The notes beneath the pieces were generated by a model, which worked only from the letters and a program-made list of their open reading frames with translations, was not told the origin of the DNA and searched no databases. A stretch of DNA of 64,000 bases, taken from contig NZ_JAMZEB010000002.1 in NCBI RefSeq assembly GCF_024172165.1, positions 9,708,501 to 9,772,500 of the forward strand, read 5' to 3'. This document shows positions 8,517 through 16,940 of the stretch, in pieces. Both the position numbers and the translations under genes were made by a program. Source of the stretch: Nonomuraea thailandensis. Its GTDB lineage: Bacteria; Actinomycetota; Actinomycetes; Streptosporangiales; Streptosporangiaceae. Each line of letters begins with the position of its first letter. The stretch's first letter is position 1.

Positions 8517-9938
8517 ATGTCGCAAACTGCCGCTTTCTCCCCTCCTGTGAACACCCAGACACAGGAAGCCGTTCCCAAGGCCAGCGGCCTGCTCCTGGCG
8601 ATCATCCTCGTGGGGCAGTTCCTGGCGATCCTGAACGTCAACATCGTGAACGTGGCGACCCCCACCATCGAGACCGACCTGCAGGCGTCGGGGGCCGGGC
8701 TGCAGATGATCGTCGCCGGATACACCATCGTCTACGCCGTCCTCTTGATCACCGGAGCCAGGGTCGGCGACCTGTTCGGCTATCGCAAGGCGTTCCTGGG
8801 CGGGCTGGCGGTCTTCACCCTCACCACGCTCGCCGCGGGCCTGGCGCCCTCGACGGGCTGGCTGGTGGCCTCCCGGCTGTTGCAGGGCGCCGGGGCCGCG
8901 ATGATGATGCCGCAGGTGCTGACGTTGATCCAGCGCAACTATCACGGCGCCGCCAGGGGCCGGGCGATCGGCCTGTGGTCGCTGGTGATCAGCGGTGGCA
9001 TCGTGGTGGGCCAGGCGCTCGGCGGGATCCTGCTGGGCCTCGGCCTGGGCTGGCGGGTCGTGTTCCTGACGCTGGTCCCGATCGGGGCGTTGCTGCTGGT
9101 GGCCGGGCTCAAGGTGCTGCCCGCCGACGAGGGCGGCGGCCGTACCGGGCTGGACCCGCTCGGCCTGCTGACCCTGTCGGCCGCCGTGCTGCTGTTCGTG
9201 GTGCCGCTCGTGCTCGGCCGCGACCTCGGCTGGCCGGTGTGGGGCTGGATCTCGATGGGGCTCAGCGTGGTGACGTTCGCCGCGTTCGTGCGCATCGAGC
9301 GGTGGGTGACCGCACGCGGCGGGCGCCCGCTGGTGGACGCGCGGGTGCTGCGCGCGCCCGGCATGCGGCCCGGGCTGGCGATCCTGCTGTTCGGGCCGGC
9401 GACGTGGGGCGCGTTCCTGTTCACCTCCGCCCTGCACCTGCAGGGCGACCTGCACCTGTCTCCGCTGGCCTCCGGAATGATGCTGGTGCCCTGCGCCCTC
9501 GCCTTCGGCCTGGTCGGGCTCGCCTGGCCGCGCCTGCCCGCACGGCTGCAGCGGCCGCTGGTGCCGTTCGGCTACGTGGTGGCCGCCCCCGCCTACGTCG
9601 GGCTCGGCCTGGCCTCCGGCGGCGGTCTCGGGTACGCGCTCATGAGCGCCCTCATCGGCGCGGGCCTCGGCGTGCAGGTCGCGGTGACGAACATGGCCAC
9701 CGAGCAGGTGGAGGACGCGTACGCGGCGGACGCGAGCGGCGCGCTGCTCACCGTGATGCAGCTCGGCCAGGTCATCGGCGTCTCCACCGTGGGCACGCTG
9801 TTCATCTCCCTCGACCAGGGCGCCACCGCCTCGGCCTCCGCCTCGCTGACCACGTCCCTCGCCATGGCCGCCCTGGCCGTGCTCGCCGGGCTGAGCTCGC
9901 TGTTCCTCGTCCGGCGCCGCGTTCCGGCCGTCGCCTAG
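8517..9938 (+). CDS. MFS exporter, DHA2/14-TM drug:H+ antiporter type
   Basis: This encodes 473 residues with repeated hydrophobic helices throughout. ATG 8517 was chosen over the upstream in-frame ATG (8472), because the latter lies inside the promoter palindromes. The N-terminal half contains the family signatures LDxxIVNVATPTI-like (NVNIVNVATPTIETDL) and motif A (GARVGDLFGYRKAF), then the motif C region GVVVGQALGG-like. This is the EmrB/QacA-type proton-driven efflux group of the cytoplasmic membrane. The substrate is probably a hydrophobic compound sensed by the divergent MmyB-like regulator. The downstream Fur-type gene begins 56 bases later and is likely separate. Confidence 0.88.
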   Translation: MSQTAAFSPPVNTQTQEAVPKASGLLLAIILVGQFLAILNVNIVNVATPTIETDLQASGAGLQMIVAGYTIVYAVLLITGARVGDLFGYRKAFLGGLAVFTLTTLAAGLAPSTGWLVASRLLQGAGAAMMMPQVLTLIQRNYHGAARGRAIGLWSLVISGGIVVGQALGGILLGLGLGWRVVFLTLVPIGALLLVAGLKVLPADEGGGRTGLDPLGLLTLSAAVLLFVVPLVLGRDLGWPVWGWISMGLSVVTFAAFVRIERWVTARGGRPLVDARVLRAPGMRPGLAILLFGPATWGAFLFTSALHLQGDLHLSPLASGMMLVPCALAFGLVGLAWPRLPARLQRPLVPFGYVVAAPAYVGLGLASGGGLGYALMSALIGAGLGVQVAVTNMATEQVEDAYAADASGALLTVMQLGQVIGVSTVGTLFISLDQGATASASASLTTSLAMAALAVLAGLSSLFLVRRRVPAVA

Positions 9939-9958
9939 ACTTGGACAATTCCTTTACT

Positions 9959-9969
9959 TGAATGATTCA
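9959..9969. promoter_or_regulatory. Palindrome upstream of fur/kat, possible Fur-family box
   Basis: TGAATGATTCA is a perfect 5-bp inverted repeat around one base, inside an A/T-rich stretch (9949-9975) unusual for this genome. It lies 25 bases before the start of the Fur-type regulator. In S. coelicolor the comparable CatR regulator binds upstream of its own gene and of catA; this site is a candidate for such autoregulation. Confidence 0.45.
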
Positions 9970-9993
9970 GGTTTAGCGCATAGGTTGTCAGGC

Positions 9994-10401
9994 ATGGGGG
10001 ACGACGACCTGATCCGTCAGGCCGGGCTGCGGGTGACCGCCGCCCGGCTGGCGATCATGCAGACCGTTCGCGCCGGCGACCACCTGGACGTGGACGACGT
10101 CCATCGGGGCGCGCGTGATCGCGTGGGGCAGGTCTCCCTCCAGGCCGTCTACGACTCGCTGCACGCGCTGCACGGGGCCGGTCTCGTTCGCAGGATCGAG
10201 CCCATGGGCAGCCCCGCGCGCTACGAGGCCAGGGTGGGCGACAACCACCACCACCTCGTGTGCCGGGTGTGCGGCACCGTGACCGACGTCGACTGCGCGG
10301 TGGGGCGGCCACCCTGCCTCGACCCCGTCGACACGGCCGGGTTCGTCGTGGACGAAGCCGACGTCACGTACTGGGGCGTCTGCCCGAGCTGCCAAGAATG
10401 A
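9994..10401 (+). CDS. Fur-family peroxide/metal-responsive regulator (CatR/PerR-like)
   Basis: This encodes 135 residues from ATG 9994. The winged helix reads GLRVTAARLAIMQTV and VSLQAVYDSLHALHGAGLVRR. The metal-sensing part has the His cluster NHHHLVC and two CxxC pairs (CRVCG and CPSC), the structural zinc site of the Fur family. It is followed 19 bases later by a monofunctional catalase gene, the same pair as CatR-CatA in S. coelicolor, where CatR represses catalase until peroxide oxidises it. Regulation of the catalase is therefore the likely job. An upstream TTG (9958) would add twelve residues but overlaps the palindrome. Confidence 0.9.
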   Translation: MGDDDLIRQAGLRVTAARLAIMQTVRAGDHLDVDDVHRGARDRVGQVSLQAVYDSLHALHGAGLVRRIEPMGSPARYEARVGDNHHHLVCRVCGTVTDVDCAVGRPPCLDPVDTAGFVVDEADVTYWGVCPSCQE

Positions 10402-10420
10402 TCATCCGGAGGATCGCGCC

Positions 10421-11860
10421 ATGACTTTCACGACCGACGACGCGGGGATCCCCGCCCCCAGCGACGACCACTCGCTGTCCGTCGGCCCGAACGGCCCCCT
10501 GCTGCTCCAGGACCACTACCTGATCCAGAAGATGGCCCACTTCAACAGGGAGCGCGTCCCCGAGCGGGTCGTGCACGCCAAGGGCGGCGGCGCCCACGGC
10601 TTCCTCCAGATCACCGAGGACGTCAGCCAGTTCACCAAGGCCAAACTCTTCCAGAAGGGCGCCGAGACCCCGCTCTTCCTGCGCTTCTCGACCGTCGCCG
10701 GGGAGAACGGCAGCGCCGACACCGCCCGTGACCCGCGTGGCTTCGCGCTGAAGTTCTACACCGAGGACGGCAACTACGACATCGTCGGCAACAACACGCC
10801 GATCTTCTTCATCCGCGACCCGCAGAAGTTCTCCGACTTCATCCACAGCCAGAAGCGGCGCGCCGACAACCACCTGCACGACCACAACATGCAGTGGGAC
10901 TTCTGGACCCTGCACCCGGAGTCGGCGCACCAGGTCACCTTCCTGATGACCGACCGCGGCACCCCCGCCTCCTGGCGGCACATGCACGGCTTCGGCTCCC
11001 ACACCTTCCTGTGGTACAACGCCGCCGGCGAGAAGTTCTGGGTCAAGTACCACTTCAAGACCGACCAGGGCATCCAGAACTTCACCGCCGCCGAGGCCCA
11101 GGCCCTCACCGCCACCGACCCCGACTACCACACCCGCGACCTGTTCGAGGCGATCCGCCGCGGCGACCACCCGTCGTGGACGGTGAACGTGCAGATCATG
11201 CCGTTCGAGGCGGCGGCCGACTACCGGTTCAACCCGTTCGACCTGACCAAGGTGTGGCCGCACAGCGACTACCCCGAGATCACCATCGGCCGGTTCGTGT
11301 TGAACCGCAACCCCGGCAACTACTTCGCCGAGGTCGAGCAGTCCGGCTTCGAGCCGGCCAACCTGGTGCCCGGCATCGCCGCCTCACCGGACAAGATGCT
11401 GCAGGGCCGGCTGTTCTCCTACCCCGACGCCCACCGCTACCGCATCGGCCCCAACTACCTGCAGTTGCCGATCAACCAGCCCCGCGTCCCGGTGCATTCG
11501 TACAACTTCGACGGCCCGATGACCTACCGCAACCCCCAGGACCCGGTCTACGCCCCCAACACGGTGGGCGGCCCCGCCGCCGACCCGTCCCGCCACGCCG
11601 GCGAGCACTACCACGTCACCGGCGAGCTCATCCGCTCCGCCTACACCCTGCACGCCGAGGACGACGACCACAGCCAGCCCCGCGCCCTGTGGGAGAACGT
11701 CCTGTCCGACACCGACCGCACCCACCTGGTCTCCAACATCGTCGGCCACGCCTCGGCCCCCGAGGTCACCCCCGAGATGAAGCAGCGCGTCGTGCAGTAC
11801 TGGAACAACGTGCACAAGGACCTCGGCCACGGCGTCGCCCAAGGCCTGGGCCTGGCCTAG
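10421..11860 (+). CDS. katA: Monofunctional haem catalase
   Basis: This encodes 479 residues, the length of small-subunit (clade 3) catalases, which convert hydrogen peroxide to water and oxygen in the cytoplasm. The distal catalytic His is H52 in VHAKGGGAHG, the Asn is N124 in IVGNNTPIFF, and the proximal haem ligand is Y334 in RLFSYPDAHRYRIG. GGAGGA at 10408-10413 sets the ATG. It lies directly behind the Fur-type regulator and probably shares its transcript, induced by peroxide. A strong hairpin at 11953 ends the unit. The opposite strand is also open for long stretches, a codon-bias shadow. Confidence 0.97.
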   Translation: MTFTTDDAGIPAPSDDHSLSVGPNGPLLLQDHYLIQKMAHFNRERVPERVVHAKGGGAHGFLQITEDVSQFTKAKLFQKGAETPLFLRFSTVAGENGSADTARDPRGFALKFYTEDGNYDIVGNNTPIFFIRDPQKFSDFIHSQKRRADNHLHDHNMQWDFWTLHPESAHQVTFLMTDRGTPASWRHMHGFGSHTFLWYNAAGEKFWVKYHFKTDQGIQNFTAAEAQALTATDPDYHTRDLFEAIRRGDHPSWTVNVQIMPFEAAADYRFNPFDLTKVWPHSDYPEITIGRFVLNRNPGNYFAEVEQSGFEPANLVPGIAASPDKMLQGRLFSYPDAHRYRIGPNYLQLPINQPRVPVHSYNFDGPMTYRNPQDPVYAPNTVGGPAADPSRHAGEHYHVTGELIRSAYTLHAEDDDHSQPRALWENVLSDTDRTHLVSNIVGHASAPEVTPEMKQRVVQYWNNVHKDLGHGVAQGLGLA

Positions 11861-11952
11861 CAGTCACGCACGGGGTTGCCTCACCCATGTGAACGTCCAT
11901 GCCCGCAGAAAGGTCGGGTCACCATGACAGGGCGCGTCAACAGCCTCTGTCG

Positions 11953-11996
11953 AAACGGCTCTGGGAAGTTGCTGCAGCAACCGCCCAGAGCCGTTT
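11953..11996. terminator. Bidirectional terminator between katA and the DUF397 gene
   Basis: A perfect 13-bp stem (11953-11965 with 11984-11996, arm AAACGGCTCTGGG) encloses 18 bases that contain a second small palindrome (TTGCTGCAGCAA). The stem is A-rich on one side and T-rich on the other, so it can serve katA from the left and the DUF397 gene, which ends at 11998, from the right. Confidence 0.85.
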
Positions 11997-11997
11997 G

Positions 11998-12222
11998 TCA
12001 TGAGCTGGCGGCGAGGGTGGCCAGGTCGAACTGGTGATCTTGGACGCCCGCCACAAAGGCAGCCCACTCCGACGGCGTGAATACCAGGACCGGCCCGTCC
12101 TGCTGCTTGCTGTCACGCAGCGCGACGTTGCCATCCGCCAGAGGTGCGACCTCGACGCATGCCGTTGCGCCGTTGCAGTAGCTGGCCCTACGCCAGGCCG
12201 CCTTCGTGATGTCGTTGTGCAT
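11998..12222 (-). CDS. DUF397 protein
   Basis: This encodes 74 residues from ATG 12222, preceded by GGGAAG. The family core is complete: WRRASYCNGATACVEV, VALRDSKQQDGPVLVF, then the C-terminal W-x-x-F (EWAAFVAGV). DUF397 proteins are partners of XRE/DUF5753 regulators in actinomycetes (WhiJ, AbaA-like and BldB-associated systems) and are thought to modulate them; some act as toxin-antitoxin-like pairs. Here it lies 46 bases after its XRE partner on the same strand. The upstream longer frame is a continuation through the XRE gene's tail and is not real. Confidence 0.9.
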   Translation of the reverse strand: MHNDITKAAWRRASYCNGATACVEVAPLADGNVALRDSKQQDGPVLVFTPSEWAAFVAGVQDHQFDLATLAASS

Positions 12223-12268
12223 GTTCTTCCCTAGGCTCCGTTGCCTGTGTATTGAGGTGACGGCGTCG

Positions 12269-13132
12269 TCAACGCCGCCAGAGCATGGCCTTGCGCTGGA
12301 TGAGCACCCGAGACTCGTCCTCGTCCAGAGCCTCCGACCGCATGTGGTCGAAGGCTGTTTCGTAACCGGCCACCCGCTCGAGGTCCTCGACGAAGTGAGC
12401 AGAATAGAGCTGCTCCAGGTAGACCACATCGTCGAATTCCGCGAACTTGAGATGAATGAACGCACCGGTGTTGACCGGGTGAAGCGAGTCCAATGGTAGG
12501 ACCTGAACGCTGACGTGTGACAGTAGGGACACCTCCAACAGATGTTCCATCTGCTCACGCATGACCGAGGGCTCCCCAAAACGGCGCATAAGTGCCGCTT
12601 CGTCCAGAATGACGCTCATTCGGCAGGGATCAGCCCTGTGCAGGACCCGCTGTTGCCGGTCGAGACGGGCCTCGACCCTGCTGCGGACACCGCTGTGCGT
12701 GATGCGTGCGATGCCCCGCGTGGCGAGGATGACCTCCCGGGCGTAGTCCTCGGTCTGCAGGAGACCCGGCACAGCCTGGGGTTCCCAGTTGCGCTGGTGG
12801 ATGGCCTCCGCCTCCAGGCCGAGGAATCTTGTGTACTCCTCGGGGAGGGTGTCCTCGTAATCTTCCCACCAGCCGCGCTGCTCCGCATCACGCAACAGGC
12901 CGACGAGCTCGTCAAGTTTGTCGCCATCCACGCGGTACAACTTCGCCATGGACTTGATGTCCTCGGCCGATGGCATGGTCTTGGCGGCCTCGATGCGGCT
13001 CACCTTGCTCGCCGACCAGCCGAGCTCTCTGGCGGCCTTGGCCCCGGTGAACTTCCGCCGCTCACGGAGGAGGCGTAGCTCCTGCCCCAGCCGGAGCCGC
13101 CGTACTGTTGGACTGCCCTGCTGCGATGGCAC
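12269..13132 (-). CDS. XRE regulator with DUF5753 domain
   Basis: This encodes 287 residues. The N-terminal helix-turn-helix reads LRERRKFTGAKAARELGW and SASKVSRIEAAKTMPSAEDI. The DUF5753 half includes WEPQAVPGLLQTEDYAR, RQQRVLHRADPCRMSVILDEAALMRR, and VQVLPLD. This is the standard actinomycete developmental or secondary-metabolism regulator paired with a DUF397 protein, which follows directly. Its GC content is visibly lower than that of the flanking genes, a sign of acquisition together with the element-like genes at 13.8-14.6 kb. The repeated palindrome at 13220 and 13358 is the probable binding site. Confidence 0.9.
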   Translation of the reverse strand: MPSQQGSPTVRRLRLGQELRLLRERRKFTGAKAARELGWSASKVSRIEAAKTMPSAEDIKSMAKLYRVDGDKLDELVGLLRDAEQRGWWEDYEDTLPEEYTRFLGLEAEAIHQRNWEPQAVPGLLQTEDYAREVILATRGIARITHSGVRSRVEARLDRQQRVLHRADPCRMSVILDEAALMRRFGEPSVMREQMEHLLEVSLLSHVSVQVLPLDSLHPVNTGAFIHLKFAEFDDVVYLEQLYSAHFVEDLERVAGYETAFDHMRSEALDEDESRVLIQRKAMLWRR

Positions 13133-13219
13133 CGTCCACCCTCCTTCTCAGGAATGAAGGTGTAGCCGGATGGGACCGTTTGGAGCCCGGCTTTTTGGGC
13201 CGTTCGCCCAATCTTACAC

Positions 13220-13368
13220 TGCAAGTTGCATGTGTTGTGCCGCACAGCCTTGCCAGAAGGCTTTCATGGGTAGAGCGTAGGAGCAAGAACAAGCTTCACG
13301 AACAGGCTGGAGACGGGAGAGATCTTCCGCCTTCTACCGGGCCGGTAACGCTTGTCGTGCAAGTTGCA
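13220..13368. repeat. Two copies of an 11-bp palindrome, probable operator pair
   Basis: TGCAAGTTGCA occurs exactly at 13220-13230 and at 13358-13368. Each copy is a 5-bp inverted repeat about a single base, and they are 138 bp apart, close to 13 helical turns. They lie upstream of the XRE/DUF5753 gene and nothing else nearby explains them. Confidence 0.5.
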
Positions 13369-13479
13369 CCGCAAGACGCGAAGAAAAGTAAATCTTCCCT
13401 TGCTGGAAGTCTTGCAGCATCGTCAGCCGCAGGGGACGATCAGAACCAGGAGGGTTCTCGAGTCGTAGAGGAGGCCGGC

Positions 13480-13623
13480 ATGACGACACGGCCCAGCGCA
13501 CGAGCCCTTCCGCCCCACGTCGCGCGCCCGTACGAGGGCCGCATCTCCGGCAACGTCGCCGCCCCGGAAACGCACATTCGCCACAGGGAGGCCACTTGCC
13601 GGAAGGATTCCTTCATCGCCTGA
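13480..13623 (+). CDS. Possible small protein
   Basis: A 47-codon frame starts at ATG 13480 behind GAGGAGG (13468-13474), a strong ribosome-binding site, and ends at TGA 13621. The product is basic, has no membrane segment and shows no recognised family. The good ribosome-binding site is the only real support. The 13133-13781 stretch otherwise contains just the palindrome pair and no clear gene. Confidence 0.3.
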   Translation: MTTRPSARALPPHVARPYEGRISGNVAAPETHIRHREATCRKDSFIA

Positions 13624-13781
13624 ACAACGCTGCGCGACTTCGCTCATTCGAGCACGAAAAAAGCCGGGCCGAGGCTGATCACCGAGCACCGCATATGGGC
13701 TGCCACCCTGCGGCGAAACTCGGTCACCAGCCGTCGGACCGGCAAAGAAGCCACCTCTAAATGCCGCGAAAGGGGTCTTCT

Positions 13782-13997
13782 ATGTACTCACAAGGTACCA
13801 AGGGGGTCAGCCGAATCAAGTCCTGGATCCAGGATCTCATCGCCTCCGCCGACTACGAGATCTGCGTGGAGCCCGACGAATTCGCCTACCGGGTGGGCTG
13901 GACCGTCACCAGGACGGGCTTCGGCTCCCGCAGCTACCGCGACCCACGTTTCGACCAGCTCCGCCAGCCCAGCAAGGTGATCGAGGAGGTGTCCTGA
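13782..13997 (+). CDS. Small protein of a mobile-element remnant
   Basis: This encodes 71 residues from ATG 13782; AGGGGT lies upstream, and an in-frame ATG at 13761 is also possible. The product is soluble and mixed in charge (SRIKSWIQDLIASADYEICVEPDEFAYRVGW). I do not recognise a family. It ends one base before the start of the next gene, so the two are translationally coupled. In actinobacterial integrative elements a small ORF commonly precedes the membrane protein that lies upstream of the TraB/FtsK translocase gene; that is the basis for the remnant label. Confidence 0.65.
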   Translation: MYSQGTKGVSRIKSWIQDLIASADYEICVEPDEFAYRVGWTVTRTGFGSRSYRDPRFDQLRQPSKVIEEVS

Positions 13998-13998
13998 C

Positions 13999-14637
13999 AT
14001 GCCGAGGAACCCGCGCAACCAGAGGTACCCGGCCAGCGAGGACCTTCCGGCCGCGCGCGGCGGCTCGCCGCCGGCCAGGCTCTGGCGGGCGCGCACCGAG
14101 CTGCTGCTGCTCGGCGGGCTCGCGCTGCTCGCCACGGCCCTGTTGAGCGCCGCGCACCAGGGCCGGTGGGCGCCCTTCGTCCTGGTGGCCGGCGCCGTCT
14201 CGGTGCCCGCCGCCACCAGGTTCGGCCGCAACTGGATCGCGGCCCACTTCTGGTGCGTGGTCTCCAGGCACCGCCTGCAGCGGACGTGCCTGGAGACCAC
14301 CCTGCACACCAGGGCGGGCCGCATCCCGCTGGTGCTCTGGATCACGCCGACGACCACGGGCGAGAAGGCACTGATCCTGGTACGGGCCGGCATCAGCGCC
14401 GAGGCGTTCGAGGCGTACAGCGAGGAGATCGCTGCGGCGTGCTGGGCCCGCAGCGTGAACGTCTACCGGCACCGCACCCGCGCCCAGCTGCTCATCGTGG
14501 AGATCGTCAGGCGGGACGAGGCCCCCGGGGCGACCTCTCCCGGGCTGGACCGCCTGTACGGCCGCCGAGCGTGGATCCCGCTGAGATCCGAGCTCGAGGA
14601 GCCGCCTGATCTGGCGACACTGCCGCTGGCGGCGTGA
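13999..14637 (+). CDS. Membrane protein of actinobacterial conjugative-element type
   Basis: This encodes 212 residues with two adjacent membrane helices (ELLLLGGLALLATALLSAA and WAPFVLVAGAVSVPAATRF). A conserved cytoplasmic part follows: FWCVVSRHRLQRTCLET, then TRAGRIPLVLWITPTTTGEKA and ILVRAGISAEAFEAYSEEI. From memory this matches the protein encoded immediately before the FtsK-like TraB translocase in actinobacterial integrative conjugative elements and plasmids. No translocase, integrase, excisionase or Rep gene follows: a terminator comes next, then ordinary chromosomal genes. It is thus either a remnant or a domesticated stand-alone gene. Its role in conjugation is not established. Confidence 0.7.
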   Translation: MPRNPRNQRYPASEDLPAARGGSPPARLWRARTELLLLGGLALLATALLSAAHQGRWAPFVLVAGAVSVPAATRFGRNWIAAHFWCVVSRHRLQRTCLETTLHTRAGRIPLVLWITPTTTGEKALILVRAGISAEAFEAYSEEIAAACWARSVNVYRHRTRAQLLIVEIVRRDEAPGATSPGLDRLYGRRAWIPLRSELEEPPDLATLPLAA

Positions 14638-14670
14638 GGACCTAGGGAACGGGGCCGTCCCTAGGGGTGC

Positions 14671-14702
14671 AAGCCCCGGAGACCGCGGGGGCTCCGGGGC
14701 TT
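14671..14702 (+). terminator. Terminator after the element-remnant genes
   Basis: A perfect 11-bp stem (14671-14681 with 14692-14702, arm AAGCCCCGGAG) encloses a 10-base loop and ends in GGCTTCCCC. It begins 34 bases after the stop of the membrane-protein gene and before the oxidoreductase gene. Confidence 0.8.
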
Positions 14703-14758
14703 CCCCATGCGCCCCGTCCGAGCGAAGATGAGTTCATCTGGCGAACTCAGGAGTCGTG

Positions 14759-16939
14759 ATGACGTCGACCGTCCACCGGACCTGTCCCCTGTGCGAGGCC
14801 GTCTGCGGCCTGACACTCACCCTCGACGACGGCGGGCACGTGACCGGTGTCCGAGGCGACAAGGACGATCCGTTCAGCAAGGGGTTCATCTGCCCGAAGG
14901 GCGCGAGCCTCGGCCGGCTCGACGAGGACCCCGACCGGCTGCGCAAGCCGCTGATCAGGGAGGGCGAGCTCTGGCGCGAGGCCGGCTGGGACGAGGCGTT
15001 CGCCGCCGTGAAGGCCGGGCTGGACCGCGTCGCGGACCGCCGCTCCATCGCCGTCTACCTGGGCAACCCCAACGCCCACACCATGGCGGGCGCCCTGTAC
15101 GCCGCCCCGCTGATCAAGGCGCTCGGCACCCGCAACGTCTTCTCCGCCAGCACCGCCGACCAGATGCCCAAGCACGTGGCCAGCGGGCTCATGTTCGGCC
15201 ATCCGCTGGCCATCCCGGTGCCCGACCTGGACAGGACCGACTACCTGCTGATGCTGGGCGCCAACCCGCTGGAGTCCAACGGCTCCCTGTGCACCGCGCC
15301 CGACTTCCCCGGCAGGCTCAAGGCCCTGCGGGGGCGCGGCGGCCGGCTCGTCGTGGTCGATCCGCGCCGCACGCGCACCGCCGCGCTGGGCGACGAGCAC
15401 GTCTTCATCCGCCCTGGCACGGACGCGTACCTGCTGTTCGGCATCGTCCACACGCTGTTCGCCGAGGACCTGGCCAGGCCGCGGCACGAGGTCAACGGGC
15501 TGGCCGAGGTGCGCGAGGCGGCCAAGCACTTCCCGCCCGAGGCCGTGGCCCGGCGCACCGGGGTGCCCGCCGAGACGATCACGCGGCTGGCCAGGGAGCT
15601 GGCCGGGGCGCCCACGGCCGCCGTCTACGCCAGGATCGGCACGTGCACGGCCGAGTTCGGCACGCTGGCCCAGTGGCTGGTGGACGTGCTGAACGTGCTC
15701 ACCGGCAACCTCGACAGGCCCGGTGGCGCGATGTTCCCCAAGCCCGCGACCGAGTTCGCGGGGCGCCGCAGGCCGTACGCGGTGGGGCGGTGGAGGAGCC
15801 GGGTCAGGGGCCTGCCCGAGACGAACGGCGAGCTGCCCGTGGCCACGCTGGCCGACGAGATCGAGACGCCGGGCGAGGGGCAGGTCAGGTTCCTGCTGAC
15901 GGTCGCGGGCAACCCCGTGCTGTCGGCGCCGCACGGCGACCGGCTGGACACGGCCTTCCAGGGGCTCGACTTCATGGTGAGCGTGGACCCGTACCTGAAC
16001 GAGACCACCAGGCACGCGAACGTCATCCTGCCGCCGCCGCGGGTCCTGCAGTCGGGGCACTACGACTTCGCGCTGCTCGGGTTCGCGGTGCGCAACTACG
16101 CGCGTTACTCGCCGCCGCTGCTGCCGCTGGACGAGCGGCCCTCGGAGGCCCAGATCCTCGCCAGGCTGGCCATGATCGCCTCGGGCCTGGAGGGCGACCT
16201 CGACGCGTTCGTCATCGACGAGATGTTGCGCAAGGCCGCGCAGACGCCAGGCTCGGGGATCGAGGGGCGGGACGTGGCGGAGCTGCGCGACCTGCTGGAG
16301 GGCGAGACCGGCAGCGAGCGGCGGCTCGACCTCATGCTCAGGCTCGGCCCGTACGGCGAGTGGGCCGGCAAGGGCGACCTGTCGCTGCGCAAGCTGCTCG
16401 ACAACCCGCACGGCCTCGACCTGGGCGCGCTGGAGCCCCGGCTGGGCGAGGTGCTCAAGACGGCCTCGGGGCTGGTCGAGCTGGCGCCGCCGCAGCTCAT
16501 GGAGGACGTGGAGCGGCTGCGCGGCAGGCTGGAGGAGGAGCCGCCGGAGATCGTCCTCATCGGGCGGCGGCACCTGCGCTCCAACAACAGCTGGATGCAC
16601 AACGTGGGCCCGCTGGTCGGCGGCAGCAACACCTGCACGCTGCAGATCCACCCCGAGGACGCGGCCAGGCTGGGCCTGGACGGCGAGGCCGTGGTGCGCT
16701 CGGCGAAGGGCCAGGTCACCGTGGCCGTCGAGCCGACCGACACGATCATGCCGGGCGTCGTCAGCCTGCCTCACGGATGGGGGCACGCGGGCAGCGCCCA
16801 GAACGTGGCGGCCGAGCACGCCGGCGTCAACGTCAACACGCTCACCGATGAGACGACCATAGACGTTCCAAGTGGTAACGCAGTGTTCAACGGAGTTCCG
16901 GTCACGATTTCACCAACCGGGGTGATCATCGCACATTAG
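14759..16939 (+). CDS. Molybdopterin-dependent oxidoreductase with 4Fe-4S site
   Basis: This encodes 726 residues from ATG 14759; AGGAG (14749-14753) favours it over the GTG three bases earlier. The N-terminus has the iron-sulphur motif CPLCEAVCG (C9, C12, C16) and a fourth Cys in FICPKG. The molybdopterin-binding domains follow, and the C-terminal MopB_CT domain includes LHPEDAARLGL-like and VSLPHGWGH sequences. This is the bis-MGD (formate dehydrogenase/nitrate reductase, FdhF-like) superfamily. No Tat signal is present, so the enzyme is cytoplasmic. The substrate cannot be told. No electron-transfer subunit is encoded next to it; the HD gene starts 1 base after the stop. Confidence 0.88.
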   Translation: MTSTVHRTCPLCEAVCGLTLTLDDGGHVTGVRGDKDDPFSKGFICPKGASLGRLDEDPDRLRKPLIREGELWREAGWDEAFAAVKAGLDRVADRRSIAVYLGNPNAHTMAGALYAAPLIKALGTRNVFSASTADQMPKHVASGLMFGHPLAIPVPDLDRTDYLLMLGANPLESNGSLCTAPDFPGRLKALRGRGGRLVVVDPRRTRTAALGDEHVFIRPGTDAYLLFGIVHTLFAEDLARPRHEVNGLAEVREAAKHFPPEAVARRTGVPAETITRLARELAGAPTAAVYARIGTCTAEFGTLAQWLVDVLNVLTGNLDRPGGAMFPKPATEFAGRRRPYAVGRWRSRVRGLPETNGELPVATLADEIETPGEGQVRFLLTVAGNPVLSAPHGDRLDTAFQGLDFMVSVDPYLNETTRHANVILPPPRVLQSGHYDFALLGFAVRNYARYSPPLLPLDERPSEAQILARLAMIASGLEGDLDAFVIDEMLRKAAQTPGSGIEGRDVAELRDLLEGETGSERRLDLMLRLGPYGEWAGKGDLSLRKLLDNPHGLDLGALEPRLGEVLKTASGLVELAPPQLMEDVERLRGRLEEEPPEIVLIGRRHLRSNNSWMHNVGPLVGGSNTCTLQIHPEDAARLGLDGEAVVRSAKGQVTVAVEPTDTIMPGVVSLPHGWGHAGSAQNVAAEHAGVNVNTLTDETTIDVPSGNAVFNGVPVTISPTGVIIAH

Positions 16940-16940
16940 G

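Noticed and set aside
10364..11892. Genes opposite or in another frame of katA
   Set aside because: They are codon-bias shadows: the katA frame has every catalytic residue of a catalase and the others have no recognisable domain.
12269..14637. A complete integrative conjugative element
   Set aside because: No integrase, excisionase, replication initiator, TraB translocase or attachment repeat could be found; only remnant-type genes are present.
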